From: Amycolatopsis sp. A133
GTDB taxonomy: Bacteria; Actinomycetota; Actinomycetes; Mycobacteriales; Pseudonocardiaceae
Assembly: GCF_031082405.1 (NCBI RefSeq)
Contig: NZ_JAVHJU010000017.1
Span: forward strand, 174,195-238,194
Direction: 5' to 3'
Length of the DNA: 64,000 nucleotides
Part shown: piece by piece, positions 8,328-15,618 of the stretch
How positions within the stretch are numbered: the stretch's first letter is position 1
Layout of the letters: the number at the start of each line of letters is the position of its first letter
Translations under genes and position numbers: made by a program
Notes under the pieces: model-generated
The model's input: only the letters and a program-made list of their open reading frames with translations
Told to the model about the DNA's origin: nothing
The model's database searches: none

Positions 8328-9181
8328 CGGTCCCGGAGCGAGCGCTCCGCCGCTTCGACGACGTTGCTGACGAGCATCGCCCTGGTCATCGGGCCGACCC
8401 CGCCCGGGTTCGGCGAAATCCAGCCGGCGACCTCGGCGACACCCGGGTGGACGTCGCCGGTGAGCTTGCCGTCCACATGGGACACGCCGACGTCGAGCAC
8501 CGCGGCGCCCGGGGCGACCATGTCCGGCGTGATGATCCCCGGCACCCCGGCCGCGGCGACCACGACGTCGGCGCGGCGGACCTCGGCGGCGAGGTCGCGG
8601 GTGCCGGTGTGGCACAGGGTCACGGTGGCGTTCTCGCTGCGGCGGGTCAGCAGCAGGCCCAGCGTGCGGCCGACGGTGATGCCGCGGCCGACCACGGTGA
8701 CGCGCGCGCCGTTCAGCTCGACGCCGTGGCGCTTGAGCAGCTCGATGATCCCGTACGGCGTGCACGGCAGCGCACCCCGCTGGCCCAGCACGAGCCGGCC
8801 GAGGCTGACCGGGGCAAGGCCGTCGGCGTCCTTCTCCGGGTCGATCCGCTCGAGCACGCGGTTCGCGTCGAGGTGCTTCGGCAGCGGCAGCTGCACGATG
8901 TAGCCGTGGCAGGCCGGGTCGGCGTTCAGCTCGTCGATGACGGCTTCGAGCTTCTCCTGGGTGATGTCGGCCGGCAGGTCGCGGCGGATCGAGTTGACCC
9001 CGATCTTGCCGCTGTCGGCGTGCTTCATCCGCACGTACGAGTGCGAGCCGGGGTCGTCGCCGACCAGGACGGTGCCCAGCCCCGGCGTCACCCCCTTCGC
9101 GGCGAGGGCCGCGACGCGGGGCTCGAGCTCCGCGAAAATGGCGTTCTTGGTGGCCTTGCCGTCGAGAATCTTCGCCGTCAC
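8324..9181 (-). CDS. folD: Bifunctional methylene-THF dehydrogenase / methenyl-THF cyclohydrolase
   Basis: Interconverts 5,10-methylene-THF, methenyl-THF and 10-formyl-THF, supplying formyl groups to PurN and PurH, also encoded in this window. The 285-residue protein has LDGKAT at the N-terminus and [18 protein letters not shown] with the catalytic Tyr-x3-Lys. It also has [11 protein letters not shown], the NADP site [17 protein letters not shown] and the C-terminal [14 protein letters not shown]. The start is GTG at 9181, not the ATG at 9190. GTG gives the family N-terminal length, and CAGAAT (9194-9189) ends 7 nt before it, as in a leaderless promoter. Confidence 0.96.
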   Translation of the reverse strand: MTAKILDGKATKNAIFAELEPRVAALAAKGVTPGLGTVLVGDDPGSHSYVRMKHADSGKIGVNSIRRDLPADITQEKLEAVIDELNADPACHGYIVQLPLPKHLDANRVLERIDPEKDADGLAPVSLGRLVLGQRGALPCTPYGIIELLKRHGVELNGARVTVVGRGITVGRTLGLLLTRRSENATVTLCHTGTRDLAAEVRRADVVVAAAGVPGIITPDMVAPGAAVLDVGVSHVDGKLTGDVHPGVAEVAGWISPNPGGVGPMTRAMLVSNVVEAAERSLRDR

Positions 9182-9410
9182 GGGCCCCATTCTGGCAAAG
9201 CGACCCCCGCGCGTCGCTTCCAGGCGCGGATGGTCGCAGCCCGTAGAGTGGCCGCTACCCCACACGGTCCATTCGCGACGATGCCCGCGATCAAGCTGTG
9301 ATCTACCGCACGTCGCATCACCCGAGGTCAGGCACTGTGCCACCGGGTGAGCGAGCGGCAAAACCCACATGCGGGGTGCACTCACGCGCGCGAGCAGTCA
9401 AAATGTGCGG

Positions 9411-12400
9411 GTGGCACAACCGACGACGCAGCTGAACGCGACCGAGCAGGACACCCTGGTCAAGCAGATCGGACTTGCCCTGCTCCGTGCCGCCCCGCGC
9501 GACTGGCGCAAGGTCACCGCGGAGTACCGAGCCGTCGGCAGGTACCACGAGCTGACCGGCGAGATCGTGACCGAGGACGGCACGGTGCACGAGTGGCTCG
9601 CCACCCACGACATCGCGACCCTGTTCGGCAGGCTCCGCGGCGGCATGTACCGCGACGGCCGCGGAACGTGGTTCAACGCGCGCTACCAGCTCGACCACCC
9701 GTCCAGCTACAACCTCGAGTACAACCGCGACGAACCGGTGTGGAACCTCGCGCCGCCGCCGCAGGCCTACTCCGACGAGCTGCGGATGTTCCCGCGCACC
9801 GAGGAGAACGTGCCCGAATGGCTGATCCGGCGGATGTCCGGGCTCGGCCCGGAGCAGCCGGGGCCGCACTTCCGGATCGCCCGGATCTTCGACACCGTCG
9901 GCCCGGCGGGCCGCCCGGTGATCAACCGCCCCGACCTCGAGGTCGAGGAGCAGGACCGGCTGCTGGAGTACCTCGAGCACGCACCGCTGGTGGTGCCCGA
10001 GCGCGGCTACGACATCGACCGGCTGGCCGCGACGCCGGAGGCCACCGTCCCGGTCGCCTTCCACAGCGACGGCCAGTGGATCTGGCCCGCCGCCGTCAAC
10101 TTCTACCTCCACAAGTACGGCGTTTCACCCGAACCGGACCTGGTCGAGCACGTCCGCGCGGTCGGCTTCGCGCTGCCGCCGGTGGACGAGCCGACGCTGC
10201 AGGCCGCCGCCGCGTACCTGACCCGGGGCAACCAGCCGCCGCAGCAGCGCCCGGCCGGGCCGCCGCTCGGCGCACCCCCGCCCGGCGCGCCGCCCCAGGG
10301 CCCGCCCCCGCAACAGCCGGTGCCGCCGCAGCAGCAGCAGGCCCCGGCGGGCCCGCCGCCCGCCGCGCCGCCGCAGCACCAGGAGCCGCCCGCCCCGGCG
10401 GAGGTGCCGCTCGCGGTGCACGCCCCGGCCGAGCCGGAAGCGCCGGCCGAAGAGCACGAATACGTCGAAGAGGGCTACGACGACCAGGAGTTCGACGACC
10501 GCTTCGCCGAAGAGGACAACCAATACGGCGAAGAGGAGTACGCCCACCCCGAGCACGCCGCCGGGACGAACGGCTCGTCGCCGGAACCGGGCCGGGTGCC
10601 CGACCTCGAGGAGACCGCGGAGTACGTCCCCGACCAGCCGATCGGCCAGGAGCAGCAGCCGCCGCGGGACGGCGAGCCCTTCCCGCGTCACGACGACGAG
10701 CACGCCGCGTTCCAGCCGCCGCGGGAGGACGCCTTCCCGTCCGGCCCGGCCGACGGGCCGGTGTTCGAGCCGGGTCCGGCCCGGCACGAGGAGGACCAGG
10801 ACGAGCCGTCGCACGCGGCGTTCGAGTCCGGTCCGGCCGGCCGGGACGACGAAGCGGGGCACGCGTTCGACTCCGGTCAGGCGGAGGCGTTCCCGGCCGG
10901 CCGGGCGGACGCGGCGTCGCACGCGGCCTTCCAGCCGCGGCCGGACGACGAGCCGTCGCACGCGTTCCAGTCCGGCCTGCCGCCCCGGCCGGAAGAAGCC
11001 TTCCCGCCCGGCCAGCCGCCACGCCACGACGACGAACCGGCCCACGCGGCCTTCCAGCCGCCCCGGCACGACGACGAGCCTCCGCAGGCCTTCCAGCCCC
11101 CGGGCCAGCCGGCCCGGGCGGCCGACGAGCACGCGTTCCAGCCCCCCGGTCAGCCGGCCCGGCACGACGAGGAGCCGTCGCACGCCTTCCAGCCGCCCGG
11201 CCGGCCCGCCGACGAGCACGCTTTCCAGCCGTCCCGGCGGGAGCAGCCGGCGTTCGACCCCGGCCCGCCGACGATGATCACCCAGCCCGAGGTGCCCGGG
11301 GTGCTGCCGGTGCCGGAACCTCCGGCCGCCCAGGCGGAGCCGCCGCAGCAGGCGCCCCGGACGGGCCGCCGGGCGCTGCGCCGCGAGACCCCGGACCACC
11401 CGGTGCTCGCCGGCCTGCAGGCCAAGCTGGACGAGCTCGACGTGCCCGAAAGCGGCTACAAGCTGGGCGAACCCGCCGAGCACGGGTGGAGCGTCGAGCA
11501 GGTCGAGGACGGCTGGCGCGTCGGCTGGTACGACGGCAAGCTCAGCAACCCGGCGGTGTTCGGCGACGCCGAAGACGCGGCCGCGTTCATGCTCGGCAAG
11601 CTGCTGCTCAACCCGGAGGGCCACCTGCCCCCCGAAGAGCCGCCCGCGCCGGAACCCGAGCCCGAACCGGAGCCGGCGCCGCAGCGGGTCGTCGCGACGC
11701 TGTCGCCGGAGATCGCGACCGGCTCGTACCCGGTCCGCAAGCCCGAGCCGGTGCCCGCGCAGGAACAGACGGCGTTCACCAGCACCGACGAGCTGTTCGG
11801 CGACCTCGAGGACGACGAGCCGCCGGCCCCGCCGCGCCGGCCCGCCCCGCCGGCCCCGGTTCCGGCCGGGCCGGGACCGCAGCCGGCGCAGCAGCAGGCC
11901 GGTCCGCCGCCCGCGGCCCCCGCGCCGCCCCGGCGCGAACCGCCGTCGGCGCCGACCGTCCTGGCCCCGGTGCCGCAGGGCGTCCTGCCGGTCCCGCCCA
12001 CGCCCCCGCCCGCGCTGCCGCGCCGGGAGGAGCCGGCCCGCCCGGCCGTCAACGGCGGCGGTGGCGGTGGCGGTGGCCAGCAGCAGTGGCCGATCGGCCC
12101 GATGGCCGGCGAGCCGCCGCTGACGCTGTTCCGCGGCAAGGAGCTGCGCGAGCTGCCCGCAGGCAGCGAGCTGGACCGCTTCGGCGGCCCGAACGGCAAC
12201 CTGACGTACGCGGCGGGCACGCCGTTCGCCGAGCGGTCGCTGGTGCCGGAGTGGGTCAACCGGCCGTACCACGTCTACCGGGTGCAGCGGCCGCTGGAGG
12301 CGCTGGCCGGGGTCGCGATCCCGTGGTTCAACCAGCCGGGCGGCGGGTCGGCCTACCTGCTGCCGGCGTCGATCGAGGAGCTGCTGGCCGAGGGCGACCT

Positions 12401-12437
12401 GATCGAGCTCGATCCGGGCGAACCCCCGATCGACTGA
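9411..12437 (+). CDS. Large TNT-toxin-domain protein with N-terminal YezG-like domain
   Basis: A 1,008-residue multidomain protein. Residues about 10-115 resemble the YezG/DUF600 immunity fold (LFGRLRGGMY, GTWFNARYQL, YNRDEPVW). About 150-265 is a second conserved region (DGQWIWPAAVNFYLHKYG). About 270-655 is Pro/Gln/His/acid-rich with many HAFQPP units. About 660-733 is another small domain (GWSVEQVEDGWRVGWYDGK). A second Pro-rich linker leads to a C-terminal TNT (DUF4237) domain at about 903-1008 (SELDRFGGPNG, GTPFAERSL, PYHVYRV, PWFNQPGGGSAY). TNT domains are NAD+ glycohydrolases. No signal peptide is evident. GTG at 9411 has CAAAAT 6 nt upstream; ATG at 9369 is the alternative. Confidence 0.8.
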   Translation: MAQPTTQLNATEQDTLVKQIGLALLRAAPRDWRKVTAEYRAVGRYHELTGEIVTEDGTVHEWLATHDIATLFGRLRGGMYRDGRGTWFNARYQLDHPSSYNLEYNRDEPVWNLAPPPQAYSDELRMFPRTEENVPEWLIRRMSGLGPEQPGPHFRIARIFDTVGPAGRPVINRPDLEVEEQDRLLEYLEHAPLVVPERGYDIDRLAATPEATVPVAFHSDGQWIWPAAVNFYLHKYGVSPEPDLVEHVRAVGFALPPVDEPTLQAAAAYLTRGNQPPQQRPAGPPLGAPPPGAPPQGPPPQQPVPPQQQQAPAGPPPAAPPQHQEPPAPAEVPLAVHAPAEPEAPAEEHEYVEEGYDDQEFDDRFAEEDNQYGEEEYAHPEHAAGTNGSSPEPGRVPDLEETAEYVPDQPIGQEQQPPRDGEPFPRHDDEHAAFQPPREDAFPSGPADGPVFEPGPARHEEDQDEPSHAAFESGPAGRDDEAGHAFDSGQAEAFPAGRADAASHAAFQPRPDDEPSHAFQSGLPPRPEEAFPPGQPPRHDDEPAHAAFQPPRHDDEPPQAFQPPGQPARAADEHAFQPPGQPARHDEEPSHAFQPPGRPADEHAFQPSRREQPAFDPGPPTMITQPEVPGVLPVPEPPAAQAEPPQQAPRTGRRALRRETPDHPVLAGLQAKLDELDVPESGYKLGEPAEHGWSVEQVEDGWRVGWYDGKLSNPAVFGDAEDAAAFMLGKLLLNPEGHLPPEEPPAPEPEPEPEPAPQRVVATLSPEIATGSYPVRKPEPVPAQEQTAFTSTDELFGDLEDDEPPAPPRRPAPPAPVPAGPGPQPAQQQAGPPPAAPAPPRREPPSAPTVLAPVPQGVLPVPPTPPPALPRREEPARPAVNGGGGGGGGQQQWPIGPMAGEPPLTLFRGKELRELPAGSELDRFGGPNGNLTYAAGTPFAERSLVPEWVNRPYHVYRVQRPLEALAGVAIPWFNQPGGGSAYLLPASIEELLAEGDLIELDPGEPPID
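10695..11255 (+). repeat. Degenerate coding repeats in the Pro-rich linker of the TNT protein
   Basis: The linker is built of related units such as HDDEPAHAAFQPP, HDEEPSHAFQPPG and ADEHAFQPPGQPAR, repeated about a dozen times with variable spacing. At DNA level, short in-frame blocks around GCCTTCCAGCC recur. Such tracts expand and contract and probably form a flexible, disordered tether. Confidence 0.7.
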
Positions 12438-12444
12438 AGTGCTT

Positions 12445-12478
12445 CGAAGGCCCCGGCAGCGCGCTGCCGGGGCCTTCG
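12445..12478. terminator. Bidirectional terminator after the TNT gene
   Basis: A perfect palindrome with 16-nt arms (CGAAGGCCCCGGCAGC and its complement) and a 2-nt centre. It begins 8 bp after the TNT stop and ends 5 bp before the stop of the convergent pentapeptide gene. There is no long T tract, as is usual in high-GC actinobacteria. Confidence 0.8.
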
Positions 12479-12483
12479 TGTGT

Positions 12484-13071
12484 TCAGCGGATGACGAGAC
12501 CGTGGGCGGCCGCGAAGGCGATCGCCGTTTCGACGTCCACCTCGGCGCCCCGCAGGTCGGCCTGCACCAGCGCGTTCGCGTCCAGCCGCGCGCCGCGCAA
12601 GTCGGCGCCCTCGAGCTTCGCGCCCTGCAGGCGGGCGCCGGTCAGGTCGCTGCCGCGGAGGTCGGCGCCGGTGAGGTCGGCTTCCATCAGGTTGGCTTCC
12701 CGCAGCCGCAGGCCCGAAAGCCCCAGCCTGCGCAGCCGCGCCTTCGCCAGCGACGCCAGCGACAGGTCGCACTCGGTGAGCGCGATCCCGCCGAACCCGC
12801 TGTCGCTGAACGACGTGCCCAGCAGCGAACACGCCGTCCAGCGGCTTTCGGCGAGCACCGTGCGGTCGAAGGTGCACGAGCGGAACGCCGACGCGTCGTG
12901 GCGCGAGCGCGAGAGGTCGGCCCGGGTGAACACGCAGTCGTCGAAGGTGCAGCCGCGGGTCCGCAGGCCGCTCAGGTCCGCCCCGGCGAAGTCGCAGCCG
13001 GTGAACCGCCGCTTTTCCCACCACTGCCCCGACAACACCGCTTCGCGGTAGTCCTCCCCGGTCTCCAGCAC
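12484..13071 (-). CDS. Pentapeptide repeat protein
   Basis: A 195-residue protein folding as a right-handed quadrilateral beta-helix. From about residue 15 on it is made of A(D/N)LXX-type pentapeptides, clearest in EANLMEADLTGADLRGSDLT and KLEGADLRGARLDANAL, ending FAAAHGLVIR. Some family members protect DNA gyrase or give resistance, but most are unassigned, and the role here is unknown. The start is GTG at 13071; an alternative GTG at 13110 would overlap the upstream VOC gene by 14 bp. Same strand and 25 bp from that gene, so probably one operon. Confidence 0.88.
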   Translation of the reverse strand: MLETGEDYREAVLSGQWWEKRRFTGCDFAGADLSGLRTRGCTFDDCVFTRADLSRSRHDASAFRSCTFDRTVLAESRWTACSLLGTSFSDSGFGGIALTECDLSLASLAKARLRRLGLSGLRLREANLMEADLTGADLRGSDLTGARLQGAKLEGADLRGARLDANALVQADLRGAEVDVETAIAFAAAHGLVIR

Positions 13072-13096
13072 GGGCCCCAGGGTGCCACACCGGCGA

Positions 13097-13564
13097 TCAG
13101 AGCTTCGCACCCTGGACGTAGTTCATCGCCGCGATGTATTCGGGAAGTTGCGCGCGTCGCATCATTTCGGCTTCGTCCAAGTTCTCCAGCCGGGTCTGGA
13201 TCCACCAGAGGTTGCCGAAGGGGTCGCGGACGCGCCCGACCCGATCGCCGAAGAACAAGACTGTCTGGCGAGTCACCTCGGTCGCGCCCGCTTCGATCGC
13301 GCGTCGCTGGGTCACTTCGCTGTCCGGCACGTAGAGCCGCAAGAACGCCGGAGTGGGAGCCCAGTCGCCAGGGGCGTCGAAGGCCATCACCACGGCGTCG
13401 CCGATGCGGACTTCGGCGTGCCCGATCTTCCCGTCCTCGCCGACGACCCGGCCGAGCTCCTCGGCGTCGAAGGCTCGCTTCAGGAAGCCGAGCAGGCCGT
13501 CGGTGTCGCGGCCGATGATCCACGGGGTGACCGTCGTGTAGCCGTCGGGAACGGGGTTGACCAT
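13097..13564 (-). CDS. VOC family (glyoxalase/PhnB-like) protein
   Basis: A 155-residue protein of the PhnB/glyoxalase-like VOC superfamily, with two beta-alpha-beta-beta-beta modules. It starts PDGYTTVTPWIIGRDTDGLL and has HAEVRIGDAVVMAFD, VGRVRDPFGNLWWIQTRLEN, and a short C-terminal extension. Members bind or detoxify small molecules; the substrate is unknown. GGAGGAAAC directly precedes the ATG. Base composition looks somewhat less GC-rich than the neighbours. It is divergent from an AraC-type regulator, with a palindrome between them. Confidence 0.88.
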   Translation of the reverse strand: MVNPVPDGYTTVTPWIIGRDTDGLLGFLKRAFDAEELGRVVGEDGKIGHAEVRIGDAVVMAFDAPGDWAPTPAFLRLYVPDSEVTQRRAIEAGATEVTRQTVLFFGDRVGRVRDPFGNLWWIQTRLENLDEAEMMRRAQLPEYIAAMNYVQGAKL

Positions 13565-13605
13565 GTTTCCTCCTCGGTTCGTCCCGGGAACTTAGGACCG
13601 AAATA

Positions 13606-13620
13606 GGTCAGGTTCTGACC
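13606..13620. promoter_or_regulatory. Candidate operator between the VOC and AraC-type genes
   Basis: GGTCAG-GTT-CTGACC is a perfect 15-bp interrupted palindrome. A second half-site, GACC (13596-13599), mirrors the left arm. It sits in the 72-bp divergent region just upstream of the CATACT -10-like box (13625-13630) of the AraC-type gene. Confidence 0.4.
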
Positions 13621-13636
13621 GCTGCATACTGGCGGC

Positions 13637-14461
13637 ATGGGAATTCCGCTGCGGCCGGTGGCGGCGGGGTCGGTGTACCGCGAAGTGGCGCCGCCGCCCG
13701 CGCTCGCGGACGTGCTCGCCTGCGGCTGGCACGGGCACACCGGCTGGGCGCGGCCGCTGCGCGTGCTCCCGGACGGGTGCGCGGACCTCGTCTGGGACGG
13801 CGACGCGCTCACGGTCGTCGTCACCGTCGGAGCGCCCTTGTGGCTGTGGGTCCCGGCGTCCTCGTCGCGGGTCGGCGTGCGGCTGCGGTGCGGCGCCGCG
13901 GCCGCCATACTCGGCACGCCGATGCCGGAACTGCCCGCGGGCGAGGTGCGGCTGAGCGAGCTCTGGGGTGCGGATGCCCGGCGGGCCGAAGAGGTCCTGG
14001 CGGAGACGGCCGATCCCGATGGCCGGCGCGAAGTTCTCGAACGGCTCGTCGCCCGGCGCAGCGCGGCGCCGGACCGGCGGGTGCTCGCCGCGGTCCACGC
14101 GCTCGGCGTGACGGCTCGCGGTGCGGAGGTCGCCGAAGCGGTGGGCGTCAGCGAACGCGCGCTGCGGCGGCACCTCGTCCACGCGGTCGGCGCCGGGCCG
14201 CGGCAGCTGCACCGCGTCCGGCGGTTCCAGCGGTTCCTGCGCCGGCTCGATCCGCTGGCCGCGCGGCGGACGTCGCTGGCCGGTGTGGCCGCCGACCTCG
14301 GGTACGCCGACCAGTCCCACCTCGGCCGCGAGTGCCGCCGCCTGTCGGGCTCCTCCCCCGCGGCGCTGGTGCGGGTGGCCGAAAAGTTCCAGACGGCGCC
14401 CGCGGCCCGGGGCGACGATCACGGGCATGACCTTCCACGTCACCATCCCGGTGCGCTGTGA
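13637..14461 (+). CDS. AraC-type regulator with DUF6597-like N-terminus
   Basis: A 274-residue regulator. The N-terminal half (RVLPDGCADLVWDGD, then a beta-rich segment) matches the DUF6597-type sensor domain. The C-terminal HTH spans about 150-255, with VAEAVGVSERALRRHLV and VAADLGYADQSHLGRECRRL. CATACT ends 6 nt before the ATG, so it is probably leaderless. Likely controls the divergent VOC gene. Its last 35 bp overlap the thioesterase gene in another frame, so either the tail is dispensable or the overlap is genuine. Confidence 0.86.
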   Translation: MGIPLRPVAAGSVYREVAPPPALADVLACGWHGHTGWARPLRVLPDGCADLVWDGDALTVVVTVGAPLWLWVPASSSRVGVRLRCGAAAAILGTPMPELPAGEVRLSELWGADARRAEEVLAETADPDGRREVLERLVARRSAAPDRRVLAAVHALGVTARGAEVAEAVGVSERALRRHLVHAVGAGPRQLHRVRRFQRFLRRLDPLAARRTSLAGVAADLGYADQSHLGRECRRLSGSSPAALVRVAEKFQTAPAARGDDHGHDLPRHHPGAL

Positions 14462-14858
14462 CGACATCGACGCCAACGGCCACGTCCGCGGCCCGGCCTA
14501 CCTCGCCTACGCCGACCACGCGCGCTGGGCGTGCGTGCAGGCCGCGGGGATCGATCCGGCGGAGCTGACCGCGCGCCGGATCGGCCCGGTCAACCTGGAG
14601 ACGACCCTGCGGTTCCACCACGAACTGCGGCCGCGCGGCGAAGTCGACGTCAGCTGCGCGTTCCACTGGGGCACCGGCAAGACTTCGCGGGTCACGCAGG
14701 AGTTCCGCACGCCGGACGGCACGCTGGTCGCCGAAGTCGCGAGTGTGTCCGGCCTGCTCGACCTCGACCGGCGGCGGTTGCTGCCCGACCCCGGCGCGTA
14801 CTGGCGGGAGCTGGCCGCGCGTCCGGAACTGCTCGGTCTGGGCCCGAAAACCGGATGA
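14427..14858 (+). CDS. Acyl-CoA thioesterase, hotdog fold (4HBT)
   Basis: A 143-residue thioesterase of the 4-hydroxybenzoyl-CoA/YbgC type, which hydrolyses acyl-CoA. The signature RCDDIDANGHVRGPAYLAYAD near residue 10 contains the catalytic Asp region. HHELRPRGEVDVSC and LVAEVASVSGLLDLDRR follow on the central helix and sheet. The ATG at 14427 gives the usual family length and overlaps the 3' end of the AraC-type gene. A weak GACGAT hexamer ends 7 nt upstream. Substrate unknown. Confidence 0.85.
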   Translation: MTFHVTIPVRCDDIDANGHVRGPAYLAYADHARWACVQAAGIDPAELTARRIGPVNLETTLRFHHELRPRGEVDVSCAFHWGTGKTSRVTQEFRTPDGTLVAEVASVSGLLDLDRRRLLPDPGAYWRELAARPELLGLGPKTG

Positions 14859-14889
14859 GGCTGCCGGCGTCGATCACTACGGTGACGCC

Positions 14890-15618
14890 ATGCCCGACGA
14901 GCACTACGCCGACGCCGGCCTCGCCTCGCTGTACGACGCGATGAACCCGCGGGAGAGCAGCGGCGACTTCGCGTTCTACCTGCCGATGATCATGGCCGCG
15001 CAGTCCGTCCTCGACGTCGGGTGCGGCACCGGTTCCCTGCTGCACCGGGCGCGCGAGTCCGGCCACGAAGGACGGCTCGTCGGGCTCGATCCTGCCGAAG
15101 GCATGCTCGTCCAGGCGCGCCGCCGGGACGACATCGAGTGGGTGCACGGCGATTTGTCGACCGCCGCCTGGGACGGCGAGTTCGGCTTCGCCGTGATGAC
15201 CGGCCACGCGTTCCAGGTGCTGCTGACCGACGAGGAACTGCGGACGGCGTTCTCGGCCGTTCGCCGCGCGTTGCGCCCCGGCGGCCGGTTCGGCTTCGAG
15301 ACGCGCAATCCGGCCGCCCGCGGCTGGGAGCGCTGGACGCCTTCCCACGTCTGGGAAACCGGTGGGGTCCGGTCGTGGAACGACGCCGGGCCGTTCGAGA
15401 ACGGGTACGTCAGCTTCACGACGACGTACGAGAGCCCGGACTGGGAGGCACCGAAGTACAGCGAGAGCACCCTGCGCTTCCTCGACGTCCCCGCGCTGAA
15501 CGCGTTCGCCGAAGAAGCCGGGCTGGTCGTCGACGAGCAGTACGGCTACTGGGACCGTTCGCCGGTGACGGACACCAGCCCGGAAATCATCACGATCGTC
15601 CGGCGTCCCCTCACCTGA
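14890..15618 (+). CDS. Class I SAM-dependent methyltransferase
   Basis: A 242-residue methyltransferase with the SAM motif VLDVGCGTGSLLHRA near residue 40 and the acidic loop LVGLDPAEGML. FAVMTGHAFQVLLTDEELR and LRPGGRFGFETRNP form the post-I region. Its C-terminal half resembles small-molecule methyltransferases that accept acyl or hydroxy substrates, but no substrate is evident. TACGGT (14878-14883) ends 6 nt before the ATG, a leaderless pattern. The last 8 bp overlap the 3' end of the convergent dnaE2 gene. Confidence 0.88.
   Translation: MPDEHYADAGLASLYDAMNPRESSGDFAFYLPMIMAAQSVLDVGCGTGSLLHRARESGHEGRLVGLDPAEGMLVQARRRDDIEWVHGDLSTAAWDGEFGFAVMTGHAFQVLLTDEELRTAFSAVRRALRPGGRFGFETRNPAARGWERWTPSHVWETGGVRSWNDAGPFENGYVSFTTTYESPDWEAPKYSESTLRFLDVPALNAFAEEAGLVVDEQYGYWDRSPVTDTSPEIITIVRRPLT

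Noticed and set aside
9347..13051. Very long overlapping frames on both strands across the TNT gene
   Set aside because: They are shadows created by high GC and the Pro/Gly/Ala-rich repeat region; the frame at 9411-12437 alone has recognisable domains and a plausible start.
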